Below are positions 8,075 through 15,903 of a DNA stretch of 64,000 nucleotides, in pieces. Origin of the DNA: Ralstonia mannitolilytica (GTDB lineage: Bacteria > Pseudomonadota > Gammaproteobacteria > Burkholderiales > Burkholderiaceae); the NCBI RefSeq assembly GCF_905397375.1, contig NZ_CAJPVG010000003.1, positions 248,001 through 312,000 of the forward strand, written 5' to 3'. How positions within the stretch are numbered: position 1 is the stretch's first letter; each line of letters starts with the position of its first letter. A program made the translations under genes and the position numbers. The notes beneath the pieces are model-generated. The model saw nothing but the letters and a program-made list of their open reading frames with translations, made no database searches and was not told the origin of the DNA.

Positions 8075-8969
8075 CGTTCGCCTGCACGCCGAACCAGTCC
8101 ACCAGAAAATCGAGCATCGCCCGCAGCGCCGCCGGCATCTGCCTGCGCGAGCTGTACACGCCGTGAATGCCCAGCGCCTGCGGCACGTGGTCGGGCAACA
8201 AACGCACGAGTTGCCCGCTGGCGATCAGCGGCGCGGCAGCAAACACCGGCTGCAATGCAATCCCCGCGCCCTCCCGCGCCGCTGCCAGCAGGACCATCGA
8301 TTCATTCGCACTCAGATTGCCGCCCACCGGCACGTCTGATGGCGCGCCCGTCTTCGCCTCGGTGAACTTCCACAGGCTCTTGCCGAAGTACGAATACGTC
8401 AGGCAGTTGTGAACGGCCAGGTCTTGCACGCGGCGCGGCGTACCGTGCGCGGCCAGGTAAGATGGTGCCGCCACCACGACGGATTCGCACATGCCCAGCG
8501 GCCGCGCAATCAGGTTCGGATCCAGATCGTTGGTGATGCGCACGGCCAGGTCGATGCGTTCTTCCACGAGGTTGATGGTGCGGTTGTCGACCACCAGATC
8601 GACGGCCGTTTGCGGATAGCGCCGCAGGTAGGCCGTCACCGCCGCGCTCAACGTCTGCTGCGCCAGGGACTGCGCGCAGGCAATGCGCAGGAGCCCGCGC
8701 GGCGTGTCGGCTTCGGGGCCATCCGCCATGGCCATCTGCGAAGCGATTTCCAGCATCTGGCGGCAGCGTGCAAGCGTGGCCTCGCCGGCGGGTGTCAGGC
8801 CGATGCGGCGCGTGGTCCGGTGCAGCAGCCGCGCGCCGGACCACGCCTCCATCTGCGCCAGGTAACGCGTGACCATCGCGCGCGACATGTCGAGCGCTTC
8901 GGCGGCGGCGCTCAGGCTGCCGCGCTCGACAATCGCCACAAACACTTCGGCCGACGTGATGCGATCCAT
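8067..8969 (-). CDS. LysR-family transcriptional regulator
   Basis: The 300-residue protein has a winged helix-turn-helix at about residues 1-60 (SLSAAAEALDMSRAMVTRYLAQME) and an effector domain at about 90-295. DRITSAEVFVAIVE at the N-terminus is typical of the large LysR group that often controls adjacent oxidoreductase or exporter genes. It is divergent from the MBL-fold/DsbA-like pair across 109 bases and is probably their regulator. The effector is unknown. Confidence 0.88.
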   Translation of the reverse strand: MDRITSAEVFVAIVERGSLSAAAEALDMSRAMVTRYLAQMEAWSGARLLHRTTRRIGLTPAGEATLARCRQMLEIASQMAMADGPEADTPRGLLRIACAQSLAQQTLSAAVTAYLRRYPQTAVDLVVDNRTINLVEERIDLAVRITNDLDPNLIARPLGMCESVVVAAPSYLAAHGTPRRVQDLAVHNCLTYSYFGKSLWKFTEAKTGAPSDVPVGGNLSANESMVLLAAAREGAGIALQPVFAAAPLIASGQLVRLLPDHVPQALGIHGVYSSRRQMPAALRAMLDFLVDWFGVQANVT

Positions 8970-9078
8970 ATTTGATCGATTGGAGAAACAAATATGCGCA
9001 TCTTAGGGGGTTTTTCGATCGGATCAAGCAACCTACAGTGGCGACATTGCACGCATTTCATCCGACTGGAGAAACCCG

Positions 9079-9960
9079 ATGTCCCTGCTCCGCACCCTGC
9101 TTGCCGCCGGCCTGGTCAGCGCCGGCCTTGCTGCTCACGCTGCTCCGCCTGCCCCCTTGCATCTCGAGGTCTACAACCCCGGCGCCAAGGGCATCTTCCC
9201 GGTGTCGTCGGAAATCATCAGCGGTGCGCACGAAGCGATCCTGATCGACGCGCAATTCCAGCGCAGCGATGCAGAGGCGCTCGTGCAGAAACTCAAGGCC
9301 AGCGGCAAGACGCTCACCACGGTCTACATCAGCCAGAGCGATCCGGATTACTACTTCGGCCTCGAGGTCATCCGCGCTGCCTTCCCCAACGCGAAGATCG
9401 TGGCAACACCGCAAACCGTGGCCGCCATCAAGGCATCAATGAACGGCAAGCTCGCGTACTGGGGCCCGATCCTCAAGGACAACGCGCCCAAGACGCTCGT
9501 GCTGCCCGACGCGCTGAACGCCGACCACCTCACGCTCGAAGGCCGCACCATCGAGATCAAGGGCCTGAACGGCCCCGACGCGGCACGCACGTATCTGTGG
9601 ATCCCATCGATCAAGACCGTGGCCGGCGGCGTGGTTGTCAACAGCGGCGACCACGTTTGGGTGGCCGACGCGCAGACGCGCGAATCGCGCCTGGGCTGGT
9701 TGCAGACGCTGGACAACATCACAGCGCTCAAGCCGACGACCGTGGTGCCCGGTCACTTCACGGGTGCAATGCCAAAGGGGCTGGACGCGGTACGCTTTAC
9801 CGCGGATTACCTGAAAACCTTCGAGGTACAGGCCGCCAAGGCGAACAACTCGGCGGAGCTGATCAAGGCGATGAAGGCGGCCTATCCGACGCTGCCCGGC
9901 GATGCATCGCTGGAGCTGAGCGCCAAGGTCATCAAGGGAGAAATGAAGTGGCCGCAGTAA
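9079..9960 (+). CDS. exported MBL-fold protein with degenerate metal motif
   Basis: The 293-residue protein begins with a signal peptide (cleavage predicted after AAHA, residue 21) and then shows the metallo-beta-lactamase fold. The canonical THxHxDHxxG loop is replaced by SQSDPDYYFG at 85-94, so only the aspartate remains among the usual zinc ligands of that loop. Later fold landmarks persist: NSGDHVWVAD near 210 and VPGHF near 233. It may have altered metal use or be a non-catalytic binding protein. GGAG precedes the ATG. The DsbA-like gene follows after 25 bases, suggesting an operon. Confidence 0.82.
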   Translation: MSLLRTLLAAGLVSAGLAAHAAPPAPLHLEVYNPGAKGIFPVSSEIISGAHEAILIDAQFQRSDAEALVQKLKASGKTLTTVYISQSDPDYYFGLEVIRAAFPNAKIVATPQTVAAIKASMNGKLAYWGPILKDNAPKTLVLPDALNADHLTLEGRTIEIKGLNGPDAARTYLWIPSIKTVAGGVVVNSGDHVWVADAQTRESRLGWLQTLDNITALKPTTVVPGHFTGAMPKGLDAVRFTADYLKTFEVQAAKANNSAELIKAMKAAYPTLPGDASLELSAKVIKGEMKWPQ

Positions 9961-9985
9961 GCTGGTCTGCCACCGAGGAAACAAC

Positions 9986-10681
9986 ATGACGACGTTGCAT
10001 TACATCTACGACCCGCTGTGCGGCTGGTGCTACGGCGCCGCGCCGCTGGTGGAAGCCGCGCGCACGGTGCCTGGCCTCACGATCGCCTTCCACGGCGGCG
10101 GCATGCTTGCAGGCCCGAACCGCCGTACGATCACGCCCCAATGGCGCGACTACGTGATGCCGCACGACCACCGCATTGCCGAGTTGACCGGCCAACCCTT
10201 CGGCGAGCCCTACTTTGAAGGCCTGTTGCGCGACACCACGGCCGTGATGGATTCGGAGCCGCCCATTACCGCCGTGCTTGCAGCCCAGGCGCTCGGCCGC
10301 CGCGGGCTGGACATGATCCATCGCATCCAGCGCGCGCATTACGAACAAGGCCGTCGCATTGCAGATGTGCCGGTACTGCGCGCGCTGGCAGCCGAGATCG
10401 GCCTATCGCCCGAAGCATTCGATGCGGAATACGCGCGGCAAGCCGGTGCGCTCACGCAGCAGCACATCGCCCAAAGCCGACAGTGGCTCGATCGAGTGGG
10501 CGGTCAGGGGTTTCCGACGTTTGCGCTGGAAGATGCCGATGGCCAACTGGGCATCATCGACGTTGGCCCGTGGCTCGGCAAACCGGAACCCTGGGCTCAG
10601 GCGCTGACGCAGCACATCGGCGCGCCTTCCCCAATGAACCAAGCCGATGGCCCTGTCTGCGGGCCCGACGGCTGCGCATAA
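9986..10681 (+). CDS. DsbA-family protein with CGWC active site
   Basis: This 231-residue protein has a DsbA/FrnE-like thioredoxin fold. The YDPLCGWCYG motif puts the redox pair at Cys12 and Cys15, and GFPTFALE provides the cis-proline loop. It has no signal peptide, so a cytoplasmic location is likely. The C-terminus carries a second pair, Cys225 and Cys230, in CGPDGCA, which could be a resolving pair or metal site. It follows the MBL-fold gene closely, with GGAA before the ATG. Its partner substrate is unknown. Confidence 0.85.
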   Translation: MTTLHYIYDPLCGWCYGAAPLVEAARTVPGLTIAFHGGGMLAGPNRRTITPQWRDYVMPHDHRIAELTGQPFGEPYFEGLLRDTTAVMDSEPPITAVLAAQALGRRGLDMIHRIQRAHYEQGRRIADVPVLRALAAEIGLSPEAFDAEYARQAGALTQQHIAQSRQWLDRVGGQGFPTFALEDADGQLGIIDVGPWLGKPEPWAQALTQHIGAPSPMNQADGPVCGPDGCA

Positions 10682-10692
10682 CAACCTGGCGC

Positions 10693-11277
10693 TCAGCCTT
10701 TGAGCGCCCAGCGGCCGAGTTCGTCGTAGCGCGTTTTGCCGAGCCAGCTATGGATGAGAACGAACTCGCGCACGGTCCACGTGATGGGCTCGACCGCTTT
10801 CGGCGCAAAGCCGCCGCGGTCATACAACAGCGTGATGTGCGGCTTGAAATGCCCACGCGGCACCGGCACGGCGGCATGCTGGAGCGCCTCGCCCAGCGCC
10901 GCCTGAAACGCCATCAGGCCGCCCACGCCTTCGTCGCCCAGCAGCACGAACGGCCGATGGTCGCGCCGGCCATGAAAGCTCACCACCTGGTTGAACGTGG
11001 CGTCGAATGCCGGCAATGCGAGGCCGGCCGCTGCTGCACGCACACGCGCCACGACATCGTCAGGCGGCGGATGAACGAAATCGCCAAGGTGATGCAGCGT
11101 GACATGCAGGCGCTCCGTACGCAGCGCCTTGCCCTTGAAGCCCACGACGGGCCGCAATTGCTGGATCAGCCGCGCGATGCGCTCGGCGGTATCCACGTCA
11201 GGCTTGATCGCCAGAAACAGGCGATGCGCGGGCAATTGCGGGGTGGCTTCGAATCCGGGAAGAGTGAGCTGGGTCAC
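10693..11277 (-). CDS. thpR: RNA 2',3'-cyclic phosphodiesterase (2H family)
   Basis: ThpR opens 2',3'-cyclic phosphates on RNA ends and in vitro can act as a 2'-5' RNA ligase. The two HxTL motifs that define the 2H superfamily are present: HVTL at 58-61 and HITL at 147-150. I chose the GTG at 11277, giving a 194-residue protein starting MTQLTLPGFE. The alternative ATG at 11361 abuts the pcaG terminator and would add a 28-residue extension, so it is less likely. The family is certain; the start is not. Confidence 0.85.
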   Translation of the reverse strand: MTQLTLPGFEATPQLPAHRLFLAIKPDVDTAERIARLIQQLRPVVGFKGKALRTERLHVTLHHLGDFVHPPPDDVVARVRAAAAGLALPAFDATFNQVVSFHGRRDHRPFVLLGDEGVGGLMAFQAALGEALQHAAVPVPRGHFKPHITLLYDRGGFAPKAVEPITWTVREFVLIHSWLGKTRYDELGRWALKG

Positions 11278-11362
11278 GGCAGGGTCGTCAAACGCCGGGC
11301 TGGCGATCCACCCATTATCGACGCCCGCATGACGTCCCGCTGAAAGTCGTGTTGCTCGCATC

Positions 11363-11397
11363 AAAAACAACGCCCGGCGGGGTGAACCTGCCGGGCG
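11363..11397 (-). terminator. rho-independent terminator of pcaHG
   Basis: An 8-base perfect stem (CGCCCGGC/GCCGGGCG) with an 11-base loop is followed on the minus strand by TTGTTTTT. It lies 26 bases past the pcaG stop codon and separates pcaHG from thpR. Confidence 0.85.
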
Positions 11398-11422
11398 TGG
11401 CCTCTCGGATGTGATGCGGCGA

Positions 11423-12118
11423 TCAGATATCGAAGAACACCGTCTCCGCGCCGCCATCCGGCGTGTCTTGCAGGCGCACGTCGAAGGTGTAGACCACCTC
11501 GCCGTTACGCTCGCTGCGCTGGGCAATCAGCGTCTTGCGGCGCACTTCCCACTCGATGCCGTTCAGCACCGGGTCCGTGCCGTTGGCCGCGGCCTCATCG
11601 CTGAAGTACACGCGTGTGTGCAGGCCGAGGTTGATGCCGCGGGCAAACAGGATCATGCAGATATGCGGTGCCTGCGTGGTTCCGCTGCGGCCGGCCACGG
11701 CGCCCGGCTTGATCGTGTCGAAGCGATAGACGCCCGTATCGAAATCGGCGCCGGCGCGGCCCCAGCCGCGGAATGCCGGGTCGACAGGTTTGTCTTGCCG
11801 ATCGGCCGGATGGGCGTACTTGCCGTCCGCGTTGGCTTGCCAGATCTCGATCAGCACGTCGCGCACGAGCGAGCCCGAGCCATCGTAGACGCGGCCTTCC
11901 AGCGCAATGCGTTCGCCGCGTGTGGCGGGCGTCGTCAGGACGCTGCCGAATTCCTTGTCGTAGATGTCGAAGCCGGCCTGGCGCGGTGCAAGACCGATGT
12001 GCACGTATGGGCCGCCCGTCTGCGATGCGGTCTCGTTGAAATGCGCGAACGGCGGCGTTGTCGTCATGGCCGTTGCCTGGGCACGTTCGAGCGATTCACG
12101 CAGTGTGGTCGTGGTCAT
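11423..12118 (-). CDS. pcaG: protocatechuate 3,4-dioxygenase alpha subunit
   Basis: PcaG is the structural partner of PcaH in the enzyme that cleaves protocatechuate to 3-carboxy-cis,cis-muconate, the entry to the ortho beta-ketoadipate pathway. The 231-residue protein has the intradiol dioxygenase fold (LEGRVYDGSGSLVRDVLIEIWQ region) but keeps none of the Tyr/Tyr/His/His iron set at the equivalent positions, as expected for alpha. Its ATG shares one base with the pcaH stop codon (TGATG). The first 18 residues form a non-conserved leader, and a second Met at 18 is a possible alternative start. Confidence 0.93.
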   Translation of the reverse strand: MTTTTLRESLERAQATAMTTTPPFAHFNETASQTGGPYVHIGLAPRQAGFDIYDKEFGSVLTTPATRGERIALEGRVYDGSGSLVRDVLIEIWQANADGKYAHPADRQDKPVDPAFRGWGRAGADFDTGVYRFDTIKPGAVAGRSGTTQAPHICMILFARGINLGLHTRVYFSDEAAANGTDPVLNGIEWEVRRKTLIAQRSERNGEVVYTFDVRLQDTPDGGAETVFFDI

Positions 12119-12867
12119 CACTTGGCTCCTTGCAGGGCGGGCACGGCGTTTTCGAAATGCGTGGCACGGCGGCCGCGCAGCGTGATGTCGAAGCGGTAGC
12201 AGCGGCTGTCGAGGGGCACGTGGTTCGCCGTGTCGTGCAGCGCGATCAGACCGCGCACCTGCTCTTCGCTCGGGATGGTCTTGATGATGGGGCACTGCGC
12301 GATCATCGGGTCGCCCTCGAAGTACATCTGCGTGATCAGGCGCTGCGCCCAGCCATCGCCCGAGAGCGAGTAATGGATGTGCGACGGGCGCCAGTCGTTG
12401 ATGCGGTTGCGCCACGGATACGGGCCGGGCTTGATGGTGCGATAGACGTAGTAGCCGTTGGCATCCGTCAGCATGCGGCCGCAGCCGCCAAAGTTCGGGT
12501 CGATCGGCGCGATGTACTGGTCTTTCTTGTGGCGGTAGCGGCCGCCGGCGTTGGCCTGCCACACCTCCACCAGCGCGTTCGGCACGGGGCGGCCGAACTC
12601 GTCGCGCACGTAGCCGTGGACGATGATGCGCTCGCCGATCGGCAGGCCTTCCTTGGCGTAGTTGAGGATCAGGTCGTTGTCGAGCGCGCCCAGGTCGTCG
12701 GCATGGAACACCGGTGCGGTGGTTTCCGACAGGGTATTCAGGGTGGAGATGAGCGCGTTGCGCGGCGAGCGCAGCACGCTGGTCTTGTAGCCGGGGGTCA
12801 GTGCGGGCGGATGCAGCGCGGTGTTGCGCTGGGCGAATTCGCCGGTGCCGGAAAGCGGCAGGGTCAT
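12118..12867 (-). CDS. pcaH: protocatechuate 3,4-dioxygenase beta subunit
   Basis: PcaH carries the ferric active site of the intradiol dioxygenase. All four iron ligands are visible with the family spacing: Tyr111 in GRYRHK, Tyr150 in PGPYPW, and His163 and His165 in SHIHYS. The start at 12867 gives 249 residues and has AGGAG seven bases upstream; an earlier in-frame start would add 15 residues with no ribosome site. pcaH-pcaG form a tight operon that ends at a clear terminator. The other pca genes (pcaB, C, D) are not in this window. Confidence 0.96.
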   Translation of the reverse strand: MTLPLSGTGEFAQRNTALHPPALTPGYKTSVLRSPRNALISTLNTLSETTAPVFHADDLGALDNDLILNYAKEGLPIGERIIVHGYVRDEFGRPVPNALVEVWQANAGGRYRHKKDQYIAPIDPNFGGCGRMLTDANGYYVYRTIKPGPYPWRNRINDWRPSHIHYSLSGDGWAQRLITQMYFEGDPMIAQCPIIKTIPSEEQVRGLIALHDTANHVPLDSRCYRFDITLRGRRATHFENAVPALQGAK

Positions 12868-12933
12868 GGGGCGTCTCCTTATGAAATCGTGCAGAGACTG
12901 TATCGCCGACAAAAAGTGAAGTAAATTGACTTA

Positions 12934-12962
12934 TTATCGGAAAATCGATAACCCCAAGTTAT
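12934..12962. promoter_or_regulatory. putative PcaQ operator region (two overlapping palindromes)
   Basis: Between pcaH and pcaQ lies TTATCG-N6-CGATAA (12934-12951), a perfect inverted repeat with T-N11-A spacing. Overlapping it is ATAAC-N5-GTTAT (12948-12962). The second resembles the ATAACC-N4-GGTTAA box described for PcaQ in Sinorhizobium. It covers the pcaQ start codon, which would allow autorepression. Confidence 0.6.
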
Positions 12963-13905
12963 GGAAAGCGCCTTCTCAGCGGATTTGCCGTCCCGCATCC
13001 GGTTTCGCCATCTGAGCTGCTTTGTCGCCATCGCGCAGGAGCGCAACCTGCGGCGCGCCGCCGAGCGGTTGCATCTGAGCCAGCCGGCGGTGTCGAAAAC
13101 GCTCGGTGAGCTGGAGGCGCTGGCCGGTGTGCAGCTCGTGGAGCGCGGCCGGCAAGGCGCGCGGCTCACCGCGGCCGGCGAGCAATTCCTGCGGCATGCA
13201 GTGGGCGTGACGCAGGCGCTGGAATCGGCCACCGCCGCGCTGATGGGATCGACGGACGCTTCCGCGCCGGTCGTACATGTGGGCGCCCTGCCGACGGTGG
13301 CCAGCAGCCTACTGCCCCAGGCGATTGCCCATTTGCACGCGCAGCGCCCGCATGCCGGCGTGCGGTTGCGCACCGGCACCAATGTCGAGCTGCTGACCGC
13401 GCTCAAGGCCGGCGAGCTCGATTTCATCGTCGGCCGCATGGCCGAGCCCGACCGCATGCAGGGGCTGTCGTTCGAGTTGCTGTATGCCGAGCCGCTGGCG
13501 CTGGTCGTGCGGCCCGGGCATCCGCTGCTGACGCAGGCGGGCGCGTCGGCCTCGCTGCAGGCGGTGCTGGATTACCCGCTGGTGATCGCCACGCCGGGCA
13601 CGGTGCCGCGCCATCACACCGAAGCGCTGTTCCAGACGCACGGGCTGCGCTTGCCGGCGGGCGTGACGGAAACGCTTTCGGTGTCCGTCGCACGGTTGCT
13701 GGCGTGCCGATCCGATGCGGTGTGGATCACCCCCGAGCGCGCCGCCGCCGACGACCTGGCGCATGGTCAACTCGCCCGTCTGGACATCGTCACGTCGGGC
13801 ACCCAGGAGCCCGTCGGCCTGCTGCGCAGAAGCGCCGCCACGCCAAGCGAACTGGCCAGCGCCTTCATGGAACTGCTGACGGAGCTGGCGCAGACGCCCG
13901 GCTGA
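12961..13905 (+). CDS. pcaQ: LysR-family regulator of protocatechuate catabolism
   Basis: This 314-residue LysR protein is divergent from pcaHG and is therefore most likely PcaQ, the activator that responds to beta-carboxy-cis,cis-muconate. The winged helix-turn-helix covers about residues 14-72 (IRFRHLSCFVAIAQERNL, then SQPAVSKTLGELE) and the ligand domain about 100-305. The KTLGELE helix and PRHHTEALF segment resemble PcaQ/GbpR-type regulators. No Shine-Dalgarno sequence precedes the ATG, and the start codon lies inside a palindrome, so a leaderless or short-leader mRNA is possible. Confidence 0.85.
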   Translation: MESAFSADLPSRIRFRHLSCFVAIAQERNLRRAAERLHLSQPAVSKTLGELEALAGVQLVERGRQGARLTAAGEQFLRHAVGVTQALESATAALMGSTDASAPVVHVGALPTVASSLLPQAIAHLHAQRPHAGVRLRTGTNVELLTALKAGELDFIVGRMAEPDRMQGLSFELLYAEPLALVVRPGHPLLTQAGASASLQAVLDYPLVIATPGTVPRHHTEALFQTHGLRLPAGVTETLSVSVARLLACRSDAVWITPERAAADDLAHGQLARLDIVTSGTQEPVGLLRRSAATPSELASAFMELLTELAQTPG

Positions 13906-13921
13906 GCCGCCCTGCGCTCAA

Positions 13922-13951
13922 AAAAATGCCGACCCCATGGCCGGCATTTTT
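13922..13951. terminator. bidirectional rho-independent terminator
   Basis: A perfect 10-base stem (AAAAATGCCG/CGGCATTTTT) with a 10-base loop sits between the convergent pcaQ and symporter genes. The A and T tracts on either side make it able to work in both directions. Confidence 0.9.
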
Positions 13952-13967
13952 CGTTTCGACGCGCAGA

Positions 13968-15356
13968 TCAGCGGTGTGCCATCTCCACGTCATCAGCAGC
14001 ATCGAAGACACTGCGATCGGTCTGCCCCAGCAACTGGCTGGTGATCGTCCCGGCGGTCATCGAGCCGTTGACGTTGAGCGCGGTACGGCCCATGTCGATC
14101 AGCGGTTCGATGGAGATCAGCAGTGCCACGAGCGTCACCGGCAAGCCCATCGCCGGCAGCACGATCAACGCTGCAAATGTGGCGCCGCCGCCCACACCCG
14201 CCACGCCGACCGAGCTGAGCGTGACCACCGCCACGAGCGTTGCAATCCATACAGGATCGAACGGGTTGATGCCCACGGTGGGCGCCACCATCACTGCCAG
14301 CATGGCGGGATACAGGCCTGCGCAGCCGTTCTGGCCAATGGTCGTGCCAAACGATGCGGCGAAGCTGGCGATCGACTCCGGCACGCCGATGCGCCGCGTC
14401 TGCGCCTCGATGCTCAGCGGAATGGTGGCCGCACTCGACCGGCTCGTGAACGCGAACGACAGCGCCGGCCAGACCTTGCGGAAGAAGCGAAGCGGATTGA
14501 TGCCGTTGAGCGTGAGCAGCACGGCATGCACGCCGAACATGATCGCCAGGCCCAGGTAAGACGCCACCACGAAACCGCCGAGCTTGATGATGTCCTGCAC
14601 GTTGGACACAGCCACCACGTTCGTCATCAGCGCCAGCACGCCGTAAGGGGTCAGGCGAATGACGAGCCGCACGAGCTTCATCACCCAGGCCTGCGCGGTG
14701 TCGATGGCGGTCAGCACGCGCTCGCCCTTCACCGCATCATCCTTGAGCAGGTTCAAGGCAGCCACGCCGAGGAACGCCGCAAAGATCACCACGCCGATGA
14801 TGGACGTCGGCTTGGCACCGGTCAGCTCGGCAAACGGGTTCTTCGGAATGAAGGACTGCACCAGCTGCGGCACCGACAGGTCGGCCACCTTGCCGACATA
14901 GTTGTCCTGGATGGCGGTCAGCCGGGCGGTTTCCTGCGCGCCCTGCACCAGCCCTTGCGCCGTCAGGCCAAACAGGTGGGTGACGAACACGCCGACCAGC
15001 GCCGAGATCAGCGTCGTGAGCAGCAGCGTACCGATCGTCAGCACACTGATCTTGCCCAGCGACGCCGTGCTGTTGAGCCTGGCGACCGAGTTCAGCACTG
15101 ACACCAGCACGAGCGGCATGACGATCATCTGCAGCAGCTGGATATAGCCGCCGCCAACGATGCCGAACCACGAGATCGACTGCTTGAGCGTCGCGCTGTC
15201 GTCGCCATAGATCAGGTGCAGCGCCAGTCCGAACACGATGCCCAGCACCATGCCCAGCAGCACACGCTTGGCCAGACTCCAGCTCGCGTTCACACGGCCG
15301 AGGGCAATCAGGATGACGACGAACGTCGCGAGATTGAGTAAGAGCGGAAGGTTCAT
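13968..15356 (-). CDS. dicarboxylate/amino acid:cation symporter, TcyP/YdjN-like
   Basis: The 462-residue inner-membrane protein belongs to the DAACS (SLC1-like) family. Eight or more hydrophobic segments are visible. The re-entrant hairpin motif reads FTSRSSAATIPLS, with GTTIGQNGCAGLYPAMLAVM and VGVAGVGGGA further on. The SRSSAATIP segment and overall layout resemble the sodium-linked L-cystine transporter TcyP (YdjN) more than aspartate or C4-dicarboxylate carriers. The ATG at 15356 was preferred to an upstream GTG that adds six polar residues. It is convergent with pcaQ across a shared terminator. Confidence 0.85.
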   Translation of the reverse strand: MNLPLLLNLATFVVILIALGRVNASWSLAKRVLLGMVLGIVFGLALHLIYGDDSATLKQSISWFGIVGGGYIQLLQMIVMPLVLVSVLNSVARLNSTASLGKISVLTIGTLLLTTLISALVGVFVTHLFGLTAQGLVQGAQETARLTAIQDNYVGKVADLSVPQLVQSFIPKNPFAELTGAKPTSIIGVVIFAAFLGVAALNLLKDDAVKGERVLTAIDTAQAWVMKLVRLVIRLTPYGVLALMTNVVAVSNVQDIIKLGGFVVASYLGLAIMFGVHAVLLTLNGINPLRFFRKVWPALSFAFTSRSSAATIPLSIEAQTRRIGVPESIASFAASFGTTIGQNGCAGLYPAMLAVMVAPTVGINPFDPVWIATLVAVVTLSSVGVAGVGGGATFAALIVLPAMGLPVTLVALLISIEPLIDMGRTALNVNGSMTAGTITSQLLGQTDRSVFDAADDVEMAHR

Positions 15357-15461
15357 GTTGCTTGTGGGTCGCACGCAGCGATCAAAAATCGAGCGGGCAT
15401 CTTACGCCAGTTGCACAAAGGTTGCCGAGGCACGAAACGCATCGCAACTGCGGCTCCGCCT

Positions 15462-15578
15462 GGCGCAGAGGCGCTGTTCCAACTGGTGTTGGCCACGGCC
15501 TCCGGCACGCGCATCAAGAGCGGACTGGATGGTTTGGGCGCCAACCAGTTCGTGCCCTGGCAGCTTGGCGCGGTGATG
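15462..15578 (+). pseudogene. C-terminal remnant resembling UxaA/altronate dehydratase family
   Basis: One frame reads GAEALFQLVLATASGTR and, after a short gap, NQFVPWQLGAVM. This resembles the C-terminal end of UxaA/GarD-type sugar-acid dehydratases (ELFQLMLDVASG in E. coli GarD, FVPWQ endings in Burkholderiaceae homologues, from memory). Nothing of the catalytic body is present upstream, and the frame continues into unrelated sequence. It is best read as the tail of a gene lost by deletion. The family call is tentative. Confidence 0.5.
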
Positions 15579-15761
15579 CAAGACGTGTACCCGGCACCCC
15601 GCCGGGCGACGCGGCCCGCAGCATCAAGAGCAACCCAGCGCCGATCCCAACCGCGCCAATGCAGCGCGCCACGCGCTGTCCAGCTTGCGGCCATCACGCG
15701 GGCCGCTGAAGGCGCGACTCGGCGGGGCGGCGTAATGGCGCGCCTTTCCCGCCAATGAAAG

Positions 15762-15787
15762 AAGCCCGCGGTCATGCGGGCTTTTTC
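15762..15787 (+). terminator. rho-independent terminator
   Basis: A 7-base stem AGCCCGC/GCGGGCT with a 6-base loop is followed by TTTTTCGTTT on the plus strand. It lies about 185 bases past the UxaA-like remnant and may be the surviving terminator of that lost gene. Confidence 0.8.
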
Positions 15788-15903
15788 GTTTGAGTGGCGC
15801 GTTGCGCTCCCTCTCACTCAGTCATTCATAGCGACGACGTCATCTCTTTGCCTGCGTTCTTCAGTGCCGTGAGGCCAATGCCCACTCGCTTAGCCGCGAT
15901 TGA

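Larger units (their letters stand above)
15357..15903. other. gene-poor relic zone
   Basis: No intact gene is visible in this 547-base stretch. It holds a recognisable C-terminal UxaA-like fragment on the plus strand, a minus-strand segment near 15605-15690 that translates to one hydrophobic helix with frame breaks, and a clear terminator. Past the terminator, codons following the stop of the epimerase gene stay open for 25 more codons. The picture is of decayed ends of former genes. Confidence 0.6.
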
